Part shown: piece by piece, positions 6,705-14,662 of the stretch
Numbering within the stretch: the first letter of the stretch is position 1
How the letters are laid out: each line of letters opens with the position of its first letter
Assembly: GCA_024276455.1 (NCBI GenBank)
Contig: JAJRXE010000050.1
Location: forward strand, 1-17,796
From: Calditrichota bacterium
Lineage (GTDB): Bacteria > Calditrichota > Calditrichia > RBG-13-44-9
Reading direction: 5' to 3'
Length of the DNA: 17,796 bases
Made by a program: the position numbers and the translations under genes
The notes under the pieces: model-generated
The model's database searches: none
The model's input: only the letters and a program-made list of their open reading frames with translations
What the model was told of the DNA's origin: nothing

Positions 6705-8132
6705 TTGTCCGATTCAATCCGCCGGCACCAAGACTATGTGGCCGGAAAATTCAAGCTGGTTGACCGGGTAGAGGAGCTGTTAGAACGCATTGCGGTCAAT
6801 TCTCATTTGAATGCCTTCATCACGGTGTTTTCTCGCCGGAAATTGCTGGACCAGGCGGCGGCGCTGGATCGCCGGATTGAACAAGGACAGAAGCCGGGGG
6901 CGCTGGCCGGATTGGTCATTGCCATAAAAGATAACATTAGTTTTCGGGGTGAACCCCTTACCTGCGCCTCCCGCATGTTAACGAATTTTATCCCTCCCTA
7001 CCATGCTACCGTTGTGGAAAAAATTTTACAGGCCGATGGTCTGATAATCGGAAAGACCAATCTGGACGAGTTTGCCATGGGCTCTTCCGGCGAAACCTCC
7101 CATTTCGGACCGGTCAAAAATCCCTGGAATCTGGAGCGAGTGCCCGGTGGGTCCAGTAGCGGCTCGGCGGTGGCGGTACGGGCTGGACTGGCTGATCTGG
7201 CTCTGGGAAGCGACACCGGCGGTTCGGTGCGCCAGCCTGCTGCCTTCTGCGGGATTGTGGGGCTAAAGCCCACTTACGGCCGGGTGTCCCGTTACGGTCT
7301 GGTGGCGTACGCTTCTTCTCTGGACCAGATTGGTCCCATGGGAAAATCGGTTGGCGAGGTTGCTTATTTGCTGCAGAACATTGCCGGACACGATCCCCGC
7401 GATGCGACCTCGGTCCTGCAAGAGGTGCCGAACTACGTGAAATACCTGAAAACCCACCCGCACCATTTGCGGGTGGGACTCCCCAGACAATACTTCCCGG
7501 AAGAATTAGATCCCGAGGTGCGTGCGCATATTGAAAAATTGGTCGCTGCCCTGAAAGAACAGGGGGTACGCTTTCGGGAAATTGATTTGCCGCTAACCGA
7601 ATATGCCGTACCGGCCTATTACATTATTGCCACGGCGGAAGCCTCTTCCAACCTGGCCCGTTTCGATGGAGTGCGCTACGGGTTGCGCCGCCCTGCCCCC
7701 GATCTGTTTCAGCAGTATTCCCGCACCCGCTCCGAGGGATTCGGCCCGGAGGTTAAACGCCGGATTTTGCTGGGAAGCTTTGTGTTGAGTGCCGGATATT
7801 ATGACGAATACTACCGGAAAGCCCAGCAGGTGCGCCAGTTGATTCAAAAGGAAATTCGACAGGCCTTTCGCGAGGTCGATGTGCTGCTAACGCCCACGAC
7901 CCCGACCCCCGCGTTCAAGCTCCAGGAAAAAACCGCCGATCCGCTGCAAATGTACCTCTCGGATGTTTTTACCGTTACGGCAAATCTGGCGGGAATTTGC
8001 GCTCTGAGTGTTCCGGTGGGGGTGACCTCCCGGGGATTGCCGGTGGGAGTCCAACTGATGAGCGATTTTTTCCGGGAAGACCGTTTATTTATTCTGGGAC
8101 GTTCGATTGAAAAATGCACCGGGGAAGTTTAA
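6705..8132 (+). CDS. gatA: Asp-tRNA(Asn)/Glu-tRNA(Gln) amidotransferase subunit A
   Basis: A 475-residue amidase-signature enzyme that releases ammonia from glutamine (or asparagine) for conversion of misacylated Glu-tRNA(Gln) or Asp-tRNA(Asn) by GatB. The Ser-cisSer-Lys triad is visible as Lys75 (AIKDN), Ser150 (PGGSSSGSA) and Ser174 (DTGGSVRQP), with the same 75- and 24-residue spacings known from the S. aureus enzyme. GKTNLDEFAMGSS and GLKPTYGRVSRYGLVAYASSLDQIGP further identify GatA rather than a generic amidase. TTG 6705 is chosen because AGGAGAG ends about eight bases upstream and no nearby ATG fits. gatB follows after 62 bases; gatC is absent from the window. Confidence 0.96.
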   Translation: MSDSIRRHQDYVAGKFKLVDRVEELLERIAVNSHLNAFITVFSRRKLLDQAAALDRRIEQGQKPGALAGLVIAIKDNISFRGEPLTCASRMLTNFIPPYHATVVEKILQADGLIIGKTNLDEFAMGSSGETSHFGPVKNPWNLERVPGGSSSGSAVAVRAGLADLALGSDTGGSVRQPAAFCGIVGLKPTYGRVSRYGLVAYASSLDQIGPMGKSVGEVAYLLQNIAGHDPRDATSVLQEVPNYVKYLKTHPHHLRVGLPRQYFPEELDPEVRAHIEKLVAALKEQGVRFREIDLPLTEYAVPAYYIIATAEASSNLARFDGVRYGLRRPAPDLFQQYSRTRSEGFGPEVKRRILLGSFVLSAGYYDEYYRKAQQVRQLIQKEIRQAFREVDVLLTPTTPTPAFKLQEKTADPLQMYLSDVFTVTANLAGICALSVPVGVTSRGLPVGVQLMSDFFREDRLFILGRSIEKCTGEV

Positions 8133-8133
8133 A

Positions 8134-8160
8134 CCCGGGCATCGGTTTGCGGGGCCCGGG
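8134..8160. repeat. GC-rich inverted repeat between gatA and gatB
   Basis: CCCGGGC at 8134-8140 is complementary to GCCCGGG at 8154-8160, giving a seven-base-pair all-GC stem with a 13-base loop right after the gatA stop. There is no T run after it, so it is not a standard intrinsic terminator. It may be an mRNA stability element or pause site within the gatA-gatB transcript. Confidence 0.4.
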
Positions 8161-8194
8161 GCCAGGACCGCAGAGGAATAAAACAGGGGTACTA

Positions 8195-9637
8195 ATGGAA
8201 TTCGAAGCGGTGATTGGGCTGGAAGTCCATTCCCAGCTTTTGACAGATTCAAAAATTTTTTGCTCCTGTTCCACCGCGTACGGAGCGCCGCCCAATTCAC
8301 AGACCTGTCCGGTGTGTTTGGGAATGCCGGGCACTTTGCCGGTGTTAAATCGCCGGGCGGTGGAATTTGCCCTGAAAATGGGGGTGGCAACTCACTGCCA
8401 GATTGCTTCCTTCTCCACCTTTGCCCGCAAAAACTATTTTTACCCCGATCTGCCCAAAGGGTACCAGATTTCCCAGTACGAGCTCCCTTTGTGTCGCGCC
8501 GGCTGGCTGGACATTGACCTGCCGGACGGGAAGCGCAAGCGAGTCCGTATTCGCCGCATTCATCTGGAAGAGGATGCCGGGAAATCGATTCACGACCAGG
8601 CCCTGGCCGGCGAGCAAACCTTGCTCGATTTTAATCGCTGCGGGGTACCATTAATCGAAATTGTAAGCGAGCCGGATTTGTCCACTCCGGCCGAAGCCCA
8701 CGCCTACCTGGTGGCTCTGAAACAAATCCTGGTTTATCTGGAAATTTGCAGCGGCAACATGGAAGAAGGGAGTCTGCGGTGCGACGCCAATGTTTCGGTG
8801 CGACCGCTGGGAACCGCCGTTTCGGGGACAAAAACCGAACTGAAAAATTTAAATTCTTTTCGCAACGTGGAAAGAGCATTGGCTTTCGAAATTGAGCGCC
8901 AAATCGCCCTGTTAAAGCAGGGAAAGCCGGTGGAGGCAGAAACGTTGCTCTGGGACGCGGATGCTCAGCAGGCGCGGCCCATGCGCAGCAAAGAAGAGGC
9001 TCCGGATTACCGCTATTTCCCGGAACCGGATCTGGTGCCTCTGGAGGTGGATCCGGCCTGGGTTGAACGGGTGAAACGCACAATTCCCGAATTACCGGAA
9101 GAGAAGAAGAACCGGTTCCGCCAACAGTACAAATTAAACGACTACGCGGCCCAATTGTTGACCGTCCGCCGCGAGATCGCTGATTATTTTGAAGCCCTGG
9201 CAAAACGGTGTCCCGATTACCAGCTGGCAGCCAATTGGATGCTGCGGGAGGTGCTGCGGGTGGTCAACGAACGAAAAATATCGCTGCAGGAATTCCCTTT
9301 GAGTCCCCAACGTTTAGCCGAATTGCTTCAACTGATATTGGATCGTGTGGTGAGTCAAACGGCAGCCGTGACCATTTTTGAAGAAATGTTGCACTCCCGT
9401 AAATCCGCCGGACAGCTGGTGGACGACCTGGGGCTGCGACAAATATCGGATGAACAACAGCTGGCGGCGGTGGTGGAGGAGGTTCTGGCTCGGAACCAGA
9501 AATTGGCGGAACAATACCGTGGTGGGAAGACCAAAGTGCTGGGGTACCTGATCGGACAGGTCATGAAAGCCACCGGGGGCAAAGCAGATCCGGTACTGGT
9601 CAATCGTTTGCTGCGGGAAAAGCTAAAAACCACTTGA
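8195..9637 (+). CDS. gatB: Asp-tRNA(Asn)/Glu-tRNA(Gln) amidotransferase subunit B
   Basis: A 480-residue subunit that activates the misacylated tRNA with ATP and transfers ammonia to it. The N-terminal FEAVIGLEVHSQL is the family start. The zinc-type cysteines Cys23, Cys25, Cys38 and Cys41 are in place, with APPNSQTCPVCLGMPG around the last two. YFYPDLPKGYQISQY, LEEDAGKS, DFNRCGVPLIEIVSEPD and EEGSLRCDANVSVR follow. The C-terminal tail domain ends in GGKTKVLGYLIGQVMKATGGKADP, the YqeY-like tRNA-binding region. An in-frame ATG at 8114 would start within gatA; ATG 8195 is preferred because the protein there begins at the conserved family start and AGGGG lies five bases upstream. Confidence 0.96.
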   Translation: MEFEAVIGLEVHSQLLTDSKIFCSCSTAYGAPPNSQTCPVCLGMPGTLPVLNRRAVEFALKMGVATHCQIASFSTFARKNYFYPDLPKGYQISQYELPLCRAGWLDIDLPDGKRKRVRIRRIHLEEDAGKSIHDQALAGEQTLLDFNRCGVPLIEIVSEPDLSTPAEAHAYLVALKQILVYLEICSGNMEEGSLRCDANVSVRPLGTAVSGTKTELKNLNSFRNVERALAFEIERQIALLKQGKPVEAETLLWDADAQQARPMRSKEEAPDYRYFPEPDLVPLEVDPAWVERVKRTIPELPEEKKNRFRQQYKLNDYAAQLLTVRREIADYFEALAKRCPDYQLAANWMLREVLRVVNERKISLQEFPLSPQRLAELLQLILDRVVSQTAAVTIFEEMLHSRKSAGQLVDDLGLRQISDEQQLAAVVEEVLARNQKLAEQYRGGKTKVLGYLIGQVMKATGGKADPVLVNRLLREKLKTT

Positions 9638-9715
9638 TTATTTGGGGAATATTCCTATCATTAAAATTGGAGGCGGCGGGGAGGGAAGGCAAGCAAAAAT
9701 GTGAAAGGCCTGTTT

Positions 9716-10084
9716 ATGAAAAAATTTGCCTTGGTGATTGAAGATGATGAAGCACTGGCCGATATTTTTTGCGTTTTTCTGAATAAAATGGGGTTCGAGA
9801 GCATTCCGGCTCGGCTCCCCGAAGATGCGTTGAGTTCCTTAAAAGAATACCTTTACGATTTGATTATTCTTGATTTAACCCTGCCGCACATTTCGGGAGT
9901 GGAGCTTTACCGCGAAATTCTGGAGTTGCGACCGGACTACCGGGGGAAGTTTGTCTTTACCAGCGGGTACGAACCGTCCGAGGAAGTGAGCGAAATCATG
10001 GAAAAGGACGGGGTACCGTTTCTGCAAAAACCATTTCAGATTGCCACCCTGAAAAAAATCATTGCTCCCTTTCTCCGAAATTGA
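9716..10084 (+). CDS. Single-domain response regulator (CheY-like receiver)
   Basis: A 122-residue receiver domain with nothing attached. The acidic pocket is Asp10-Asp11 (VIEDDE), the phospho-acceptor is Asp53 (LIILDLTLP), the switch threonine is Thr82 (FTSG) and the conserved lysine is Lys105 (FLQKPF). It should therefore be phosphorylated by a histidine kinase and act by protein contact rather than DNA binding. The FTSG-Y and KPF patterns resemble receivers that are C-terminal to hybrid kinases. No kinase, chemotaxis or flagellar gene lies nearby, so its partner is unknown. GTG 9701 is an alternative start that adds five residues; ATG 9716 has AAAGG seven bases upstream. Confidence 0.9.
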   Translation: MKKFALVIEDDEALADIFCVFLNKMGFESIPARLPEDALSSLKEYLYDLIILDLTLPHISGVELYREILELRPDYRGKFVFTSGYEPSEEVSEIMEKDGVPFLQKPFQIATLKKIIAPFLRN

Positions 10085-10144
10085 ACCCGGGACCCCGAAA
10101 AGAATGATTGGAACCGTTTTTCCCGTTGGAAAGGGTGAATTAAA

Positions 10145-10210
10145 ATGGCAGGAATTGTCTGGAGTTCAATCCGAACGGCTCATGGCAAACCGTTTTGTTT
10201 GCCAGCCTGA
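10145..10210 (+). CDS. Possible leader peptide upstream of tnaA-like gene
   Basis: A 21-codon frame, MAGIVWSSIRTAHGKPFCLPA, ends in TGA 176 bases before the tnaA-like start. GGAAAGGG at 10128-10135 is a good Shine-Dalgarno sequence nine bases before the ATG. The E. coli tna operon is controlled by a 24-residue leader, TnaC, with one essential Trp, a final Pro and a UGA stop. This peptide has one Trp (position 6), a Pro next to last and a UGA stop. However, the WFNID motif is absent and the Trp-Pro spacing is 14 rather than 12. It may be a diverged regulatory leader or chance. Confidence 0.25.
   Translation: MAGIVWSSIRTAHGKPFCLPA
10183..10204. repeat. Hairpin-forming inverted repeat
   Basis: TGGCAAAC (10183-10190) and GTTTGCCA (10197-10204) form a perfect eight-base-pair stem around CGTTTT. 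It overlaps the 3' half of the possible leader peptide and is not followed by a T run, so it is not a normal terminator. It could act as a regulatory hairpin or as an operator for the gene downstream. Confidence 0.45.
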
Positions 10211-10386
10211 CCCCTGTGACGAATTGTTCTTGCTTCCGCCAGGTAAATCATTCCTTCTCTAAAAATAACTTTTTATTTTTGATTAATCTCCCGATCCCTT
10301 ATTTTTAGTTCTTGTTCGGAGCGGAAAATTTCAAAAAATGAGCAGGGATTGTTTAAACGATGGGACGAAAACGGAAAGGTGTGGAT

Positions 10387-11760
10387 ATGAAGACGCCTCT
10401 GGAACCTTATCGGGTAAAAGTGGTAGAGCCAATCCGGCTGGTGGATCGTCAGCGACGGGAGGAATTGATCCGCGAAGCCGGTTTTAATGTGTTTAACCTG
10501 CGGGCCGAGGACATTTTCATCGATTTGCTAACCGATTCCGGTACCTCGGCAATGAGCATGCACCAGTGGGCCGGACTCATGGAAGGAGATGAATCCTATG
10601 CCGGATGCCGCAATTTTTACCACCTGCAGGAAGCGGTGGAGGAGGTCATGGGATTCCCTTTTGTGTTACCCACCCATCAGGGACGTGCGGCGGAGAATGT
10701 TTTTTTCACTACCTTGCTCAAAGAAGGCGATGTGGTACCCAATAATATTCATTTCGATACGACCCGGGCGAATGTGGAATATCTGAAAGCAGTGGCCCTG
10801 GACTGCGTGGTGGACGAAGCCAAAGATACCCAGCTGGAGCATCCCTTTAAAGGGAACATGGATCCCGAGACATTGAAAGCTGCAATTCGCCAGTACGGTT
10901 CAGAGCGAATTCCGGTGGTGTTGATGACCATTACCAACAACAGCGGAGGCGGTCAGCCGGTTTCCCTGGCCAATATTCGGGAGATCAGTCGTATTTGCCG
11001 GGAAAACGGGATCCCGTTTTTCTTCGATGCGGCCCGTTTTGCCGAGAATGCCTACTTTATTAAAATGAGGGAAAAAGGGTGTGAACACCTGAGCATTTCG
11101 GAAATTGTGCGGGAAATGTTCTCTTACGCGGATGGGTGCCTGATGAGCGCCAAAAAAGATGCGCTGGTAAACATCGGCGGGTTTATTGCCTTGCGGGACG
11201 AAGCGCTTTACCATCGCTTGCAAAATTTGCTGATTTTGCGCGAGGGGTTTCCCACTTACGGTGGGCTGGCAGGCCGTGATCTGGAAGCCATTGCCCGGGG
11301 ATTACGCGAGGTGTTAGACCTTTCTTACCTGCAATTTCGGATTGAGCAGACGGCCTACCTGGGGCAGCTGCTGGATCAGGCCGGGATTCCGGTGGTAAAA
11401 CCGTTTGGCGGACATGCCGTTTACGTGGATGCCAAACAGTTTCTTCCTCATATTCCACAGTCCCAATTTCCCGGCCAGGCGCTTACCGTGGCCCTCTACC
11501 GGGAAGCCAGCGTGCGAGTGGTGGAAATCGGTAGCTTGATGTTCGCCGCCCGCGACCCGCAAACCGGGGAAATGCATTATCCCGATCTGGAGCTGGTGCG
11601 CTTTGCCATTCCCCGGCGGGTGTACACGGCCTCGCAGCTGGAGTACGTGGCCCGGGCGGTAATTGAAATTGGGGAAAAACGGGAAAAACTGCGCGGATTG
11701 CGCCTGGTGTACGAGCCGCCCTTCTTGCGCCATTTTACTGCCCGGTTAGAGGAAGTGTAA
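10387..11760 (+). CDS. tnaA: Tryptophanase-type PLP beta-eliminating lyase
   Basis: A 457-residue fold-type I PLP enzyme of the tryptophanase/tyrosine phenol-lyase family, predicted to split tryptophan into indole, pyruvate and ammonia in the cytoplasm. The Schiff-base lysine is Lys257 (MSAKKDA), with Asp214 and Arg217 (FFFDAARFAENAYF) and Tyr71 (DESYAG) in the active site. Numbering matches Citrobacter tyrosine phenol-lyase, and DSGTSAMSMHQWAGLM and MFSYADGCLMS are phenol-lyase-like. The substrate-selecting positions are tryptophanase-like: Asp124 where phenol-lyase has Thr124, Ile381 where it has Arg381, and His449 (LRHFTARL) where it has Phe. I therefore favour tryptophanase. ATG 10387 has AAAGG seven bases upstream; ATG 10360 is an in-frame alternative adding nine residues outside the family start. 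The specificity call rests on recalled sequences. Confidence 0.88.
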   Translation: MKTPLEPYRVKVVEPIRLVDRQRREELIREAGFNVFNLRAEDIFIDLLTDSGTSAMSMHQWAGLMEGDESYAGCRNFYHLQEAVEEVMGFPFVLPTHQGRAAENVFFTTLLKEGDVVPNNIHFDTTRANVEYLKAVALDCVVDEAKDTQLEHPFKGNMDPETLKAAIRQYGSERIPVVLMTITNNSGGGQPVSLANIREISRICRENGIPFFFDAARFAENAYFIKMREKGCEHLSISEIVREMFSYADGCLMSAKKDALVNIGGFIALRDEALYHRLQNLLILREGFPTYGGLAGRDLEAIARGLREVLDLSYLQFRIEQTAYLGQLLDQAGIPVVKPFGGHAVYVDAKQFLPHIPQSQFPGQALTVALYREASVRVVEIGSLMFAARDPQTGEMHYPDLELVRFAIPRRVYTASQLEYVARAVIEIGEKREKLRGLRLVYEPPFLRHFTARLEEV

Positions 11761-11780
11761 CCGTAAAGCCTTTTCTGTTT

Positions 11781-11808
11781 TTGGTAGTCGAAATTTTGGG
11801 TGTAACAT
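11781..11808 (+). promoter_or_regulatory. Possible sigma-70 promoter before the ATPase-TPR gene
   Basis: TTGGTA at 11781-11786 and TAACAT at 11803-11808 are separated by 16 bases and lie in the 70-base gap upstream of ATG 11831. Both hexamers match the consensus at four or so of six positions. This is a pattern match only; the gene could also be read through from tnaA. Confidence 0.25.
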
Positions 11809-11830
11809 AAAAATTGAGTGGGAAAAGAGT

Positions 11831-14644
11831 ATGAACTGGATTACCCCGCAAGTGATTCACCAGCTGGAACAGTTAATAGAATCGCCGCCCTCCGGAAGCG
11901 GACGTAGCGTTGCCATTGTGGGAGACGAAGGAAGCGGAAAATCTGAACTGGTGAACTATCTGTTCGACCACCTTTCGCCGGAGCTCTATTTTGCGGTTCG
12001 GTACGATTTTTCGGAGAAGCCGTTTCCTCTGGAAAATTTTTTCGAGCAATTGTTGAAAGAAAATCAGCGGCACCAGCGAACCGATTGTAACCATTTTCTG
12101 CAGTTATTCTCGGAAGACAAACGACGTCATATTGAAGAAGTACTGCAGGGAAGGGTCGAAGTGCCGGGTAACCGGGCGGAATGGATGCGTGACCTGTTCC
12201 TCCATTTTACCTCCTGGTTAAGTGAGCGAAAAAAGATTCTTCTGGCTCTGGAGAATATTCATCTGGCCACCGTTTCGGAATTAGCGGAAGCGAAACAAAT
12301 TGTTCAGCAACTGAATAGCCTGGCGGGACTCGTTCTTTACAGTTTTATTCCGGAAAAATTGAAAAAGAATGTACTGGATTTCGACCAGACGGTGCTGCTG
12401 CCGAAACTGTCGGTAAAAGAGGTGGAAGAGCGGGTGCGAAAGTATTTTTCAACCGATCCGTTTAACGCCCGCCTGATCACCAATCAGTGCTATTTAAAAT
12501 CGCGAGGGAATCCGCAGCGGATTCGCTTCATGCTCGAGGGGCTTTACCGCCCGCTTCTGGAGGAAAGCGAATCCGGCACTCTGGACATTCGGAAGTTGCG
12601 AAAAGTCCGGGTACCGGACGATTGGGAAGCCCTGTCCGGACTGGTCTTCCGGCAACTTTCCCCGCAAGAGCAGCAGTTCCTGGCGATGCTGGCGCAGTTG
12701 AATTCCCCTCTCCTGGAAGAGGATTTCCGCTATTTTGTCCGCCAGCTGGAGCTCCCAGAAGCCGCGGTCGAGCGCTGGTTCCGAAGCGGGTTGTTGTTGA
12801 AGAAAAATCAGGGTGAATATGCGAAAGTGGTGCTGGCTTTTTTGCCCTGGAAAACCTGGTTGAAACAGCATGTCTCTTTCGAAATGTTCAAACCACTGCT
12901 GGATTCCCGGGATTCGCGTTTCTGGTTGGCCGATTGGACCCGTAAATACCGGTTTTCCCATTTATTCTACGAGTGTGGAGAAACAAATCTGGCGGTGCAG
13001 TTGGCCGAGCGCGAAGCGTTCTACCTGAAAGAAATCGGGAATCCCGCCGAGGCGGCCGATCGATTCTATTTTCTGGTGCGGCTCCATCACCTGTTCCCCG
13101 ATTTGATTCCCAACATCCGGGCCATTCTGGAAGCCCTGGGCGAGGTCTATTTACAGCTGGGCGCTCAGGAAAATGCCTTCGAGATTTACCGGTACTTGCG
13201 GGAATTGCACCAGGCAGGTCTGGAAAAAAATCACGAGGAAAGTGTACAGGCCTGGTTAAATGCCAGCATCGAGATGGCGCGGGCGCTGGTTGCCATGGAT
13301 GCTTACCAGGAAGCCCGTTACCTGCTTCGCGAAGTGCTGGCGAAAAAAATTCTTCCGGATGAACTCCGCGCGGAAGGGTTTCGTCTGTACGCAGATATTG
13401 AATGGCACACCGGCAAAAAAGAGCATGCCGTGGAGCGCTACCGAAATGCGCAGGAAATTTTTCAGAAAGTGGGAAACGAGCGCCAGGTGTACGAGATTTA
13501 CCGCCGGATCAAACAGTTCCTTCGCCCGGACACCGCCGAGCAATTGGAGTACGTTTCCCAAACGCTGCATTCCTTCGATCCGTCTCGCAACCGTCCGGAG
13601 TACGGTTTTCTTTTGCGCGATCGCATTCAGCTTCTGTTGAATCAGGGCGACTACCTCCATTCGATTAAAGATTGTTTGCCGTTGTGGCGGGTGTTGCGGC
13701 GGCATTATCTACCCCGCCTGGAAATCCAGTTGGGATTCTATTTCAGCGAGATTCACGCCTTCTGGGGAAAATGGAAGTACGCCCTGGGGCATATTCGCCG
13801 CCTGATCAAAGAAAACTATGTGGCAATCCACCCCTTCTTTCGGGCTCAGTCTTACATTCAACTGGGGGTTCTGGAAAAAGAGCAGGCTTTTTACCACTCT
13901 GCCCGCGATTATTTTGAAAAGGGATTGCAAATTTGCCAGGAGAACCATTTCATCGAACAGGCCAATGAAATTAAAATCCAGCTGGGACATCTTTACCTGT
14001 CTATTCACGCCATTATTCGGGCACGGGACTATCTGTGGGAAGCCCATCGCTGGGCGCAGCGGCACCAGCACTTCGAACATTTGCGCCAATCCAGACTTTA
14101 CCTTTCCCATCTGGCGCTGCAAAAAGGCGATCTGTCTGAAGCCCGGCGCTGGCTGAAAGAGGCCCGCCCTTTAATCGAGGCAGCCGAAGACCGGGTGGAC
14201 TTTCTGAACTACCTGTACTACTTTATCCTGTACCTCATTCATCAGAACGACCTGGAAAAGGCCAAAACGCTGACGGAGTTGTTAATCCAGCGGGCGGGAG
14301 AGCTTACCCGCTACCGTCTGGTGGGGCAGTGGTTGCTGGTGAAGATTTACCTGGCCAGTTCCCAGCTGGAAAAAGCGGAGAAGTTTTACGAACAGGCCCG
14401 GGAACTGCGGAGGCGGTTACACCTGATGCAGGTGGAATACCTGTTTAGCTGCGAGGGAGCGCGTCTGGCCCATCTCCGGCAGAAGCAGGCCCTCTTCCGG
14501 GAGCGACTCCGGGAAGCCTGCGGGGCGATTCAGGAATTGTTAGCCCGCCTGGACGATCCCATTATGGAGGCACAATTCCTGGAATCCCGCGACCATGCGG
14601 ACATTGTGCAGTGGTGTAAGGAAGCCGATTGGTTAAAAAAATAA
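11831..14644 (+). CDS. Large P-loop ATPase with C-terminal TPR-like repeats
   Basis: A 937-residue cytoplasmic protein with no signal peptide or membrane helix. The N-terminal third looks like a STAND/AAA_16-type NTPase: Walker A GDEGSGKS at 31-38 (Lys37) and a Walker B-like ILLALENIH at 136-144 with Glu141. A probable helical or winged-helix part follows at about 260-350. From about 370 to the end the protein is helical with TPR-like pairs, for example GEVYLQLGAQENAFEIYRYLR, YADIEWHTGKKEHAVERYRNAQ, AFYHSARDYFEKGLQIC and LALQKGDLSEARRWLKEA. The layout recalls MalT-like regulators and the ATPase-TPR half of large kinase or cyclase sensors, but no DNA-binding, kinase or cyclase output domain is visible. 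It may sense a ligand or assemble with a partner. I cannot name its function. An alpha/beta hydrolase gene starts 18 bases downstream and is probably co-transcribed. Confidence 0.85.
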   Translation: MNWITPQVIHQLEQLIESPPSGSGRSVAIVGDEGSGKSELVNYLFDHLSPELYFAVRYDFSEKPFPLENFFEQLLKENQRHQRTDCNHFLQLFSEDKRRHIEEVLQGRVEVPGNRAEWMRDLFLHFTSWLSERKKILLALENIHLATVSELAEAKQIVQQLNSLAGLVLYSFIPEKLKKNVLDFDQTVLLPKLSVKEVEERVRKYFSTDPFNARLITNQCYLKSRGNPQRIRFMLEGLYRPLLEESESGTLDIRKLRKVRVPDDWEALSGLVFRQLSPQEQQFLAMLAQLNSPLLEEDFRYFVRQLELPEAAVERWFRSGLLLKKNQGEYAKVVLAFLPWKTWLKQHVSFEMFKPLLDSRDSRFWLADWTRKYRFSHLFYECGETNLAVQLAEREAFYLKEIGNPAEAADRFYFLVRLHHLFPDLIPNIRAILEALGEVYLQLGAQENAFEIYRYLRELHQAGLEKNHEESVQAWLNASIEMARALVAMDAYQEARYLLREVLAKKILPDELRAEGFRLYADIEWHTGKKEHAVERYRNAQEIFQKVGNERQVYEIYRRIKQFLRPDTAEQLEYVSQTLHSFDPSRNRPEYGFLLRDRIQLLLNQGDYLHSIKDCLPLWRVLRRHYLPRLEIQLGFYFSEIHAFWGKWKYALGHIRRLIKENYVAIHPFFRAQSYIQLGVLEKEQAFYHSARDYFEKGLQICQENHFIEQANEIKIQLGHLYLSIHAIIRARDYLWEAHRWAQRHQHFEHLRQSRLYLSHLALQKGDLSEARRWLKEARPLIEAAEDRVDFLNYLYYFILYLIHQNDLEKAKTLTELLIQRAGELTRYRLVGQWLLVKIYLASSQLEKAEKFYEQARELRRRLHLMQVEYLFSCEGARLAHLRQKQALFRERLREACGAIQELLARLDDPIMEAQFLESRDHADIVQWCKEADWLKK

Positions 14645-14662
14645 AAACGGGGAGGCTGCAAG

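Larger units (their letters stand above)
10085..10386. other. 302-base gap upstream of the tryptophanase-type gene
   Basis: The gap contains no recognised RNA gene. Its first half holds a short open frame with a good ribosome binding site (10145-10210) and an eight-base-pair hairpin (10183-10204). Bases 10211-10260 are pyrimidine-rich (for example TTCTTGCTTCCGCC) and 10261-10310 are AT-rich. TTGATT in the AT-rich part could be a weak -35 element. I see no clear intrinsic terminator. Confidence 0.5.

Noticed and set aside
8631..9203. 190-codon minus-strand frame, Pro/Arg-rich
   Set aside because: It is the complement of gatB and its composition is that of a shadow frame.
9646..9655. Palindrome GGAATATTCC after gatB
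   Set aside because: Ten bases, single copy and no T run; too short to claim as an operator or terminator.
10183..10204. Reading the hairpin as an intrinsic terminator for the response regulator gene
   Set aside because: The stem is followed by GCCTGACCCC, not by a T run, and lies 100 bases after the stop.
10062..10262. 66-codon open frame overlapping the response regulator end and the following gap
   Set aside because: It starts inside the regulator in another frame, lacks its own ribosome binding site and has no recognisable protein features.
10387..11760. Calling the lyase tyrosine phenol-lyase
   Set aside because: Thr124, Arg381 and Phe448 of that enzyme are replaced by the tryptophanase residues Asp, Ile and His.
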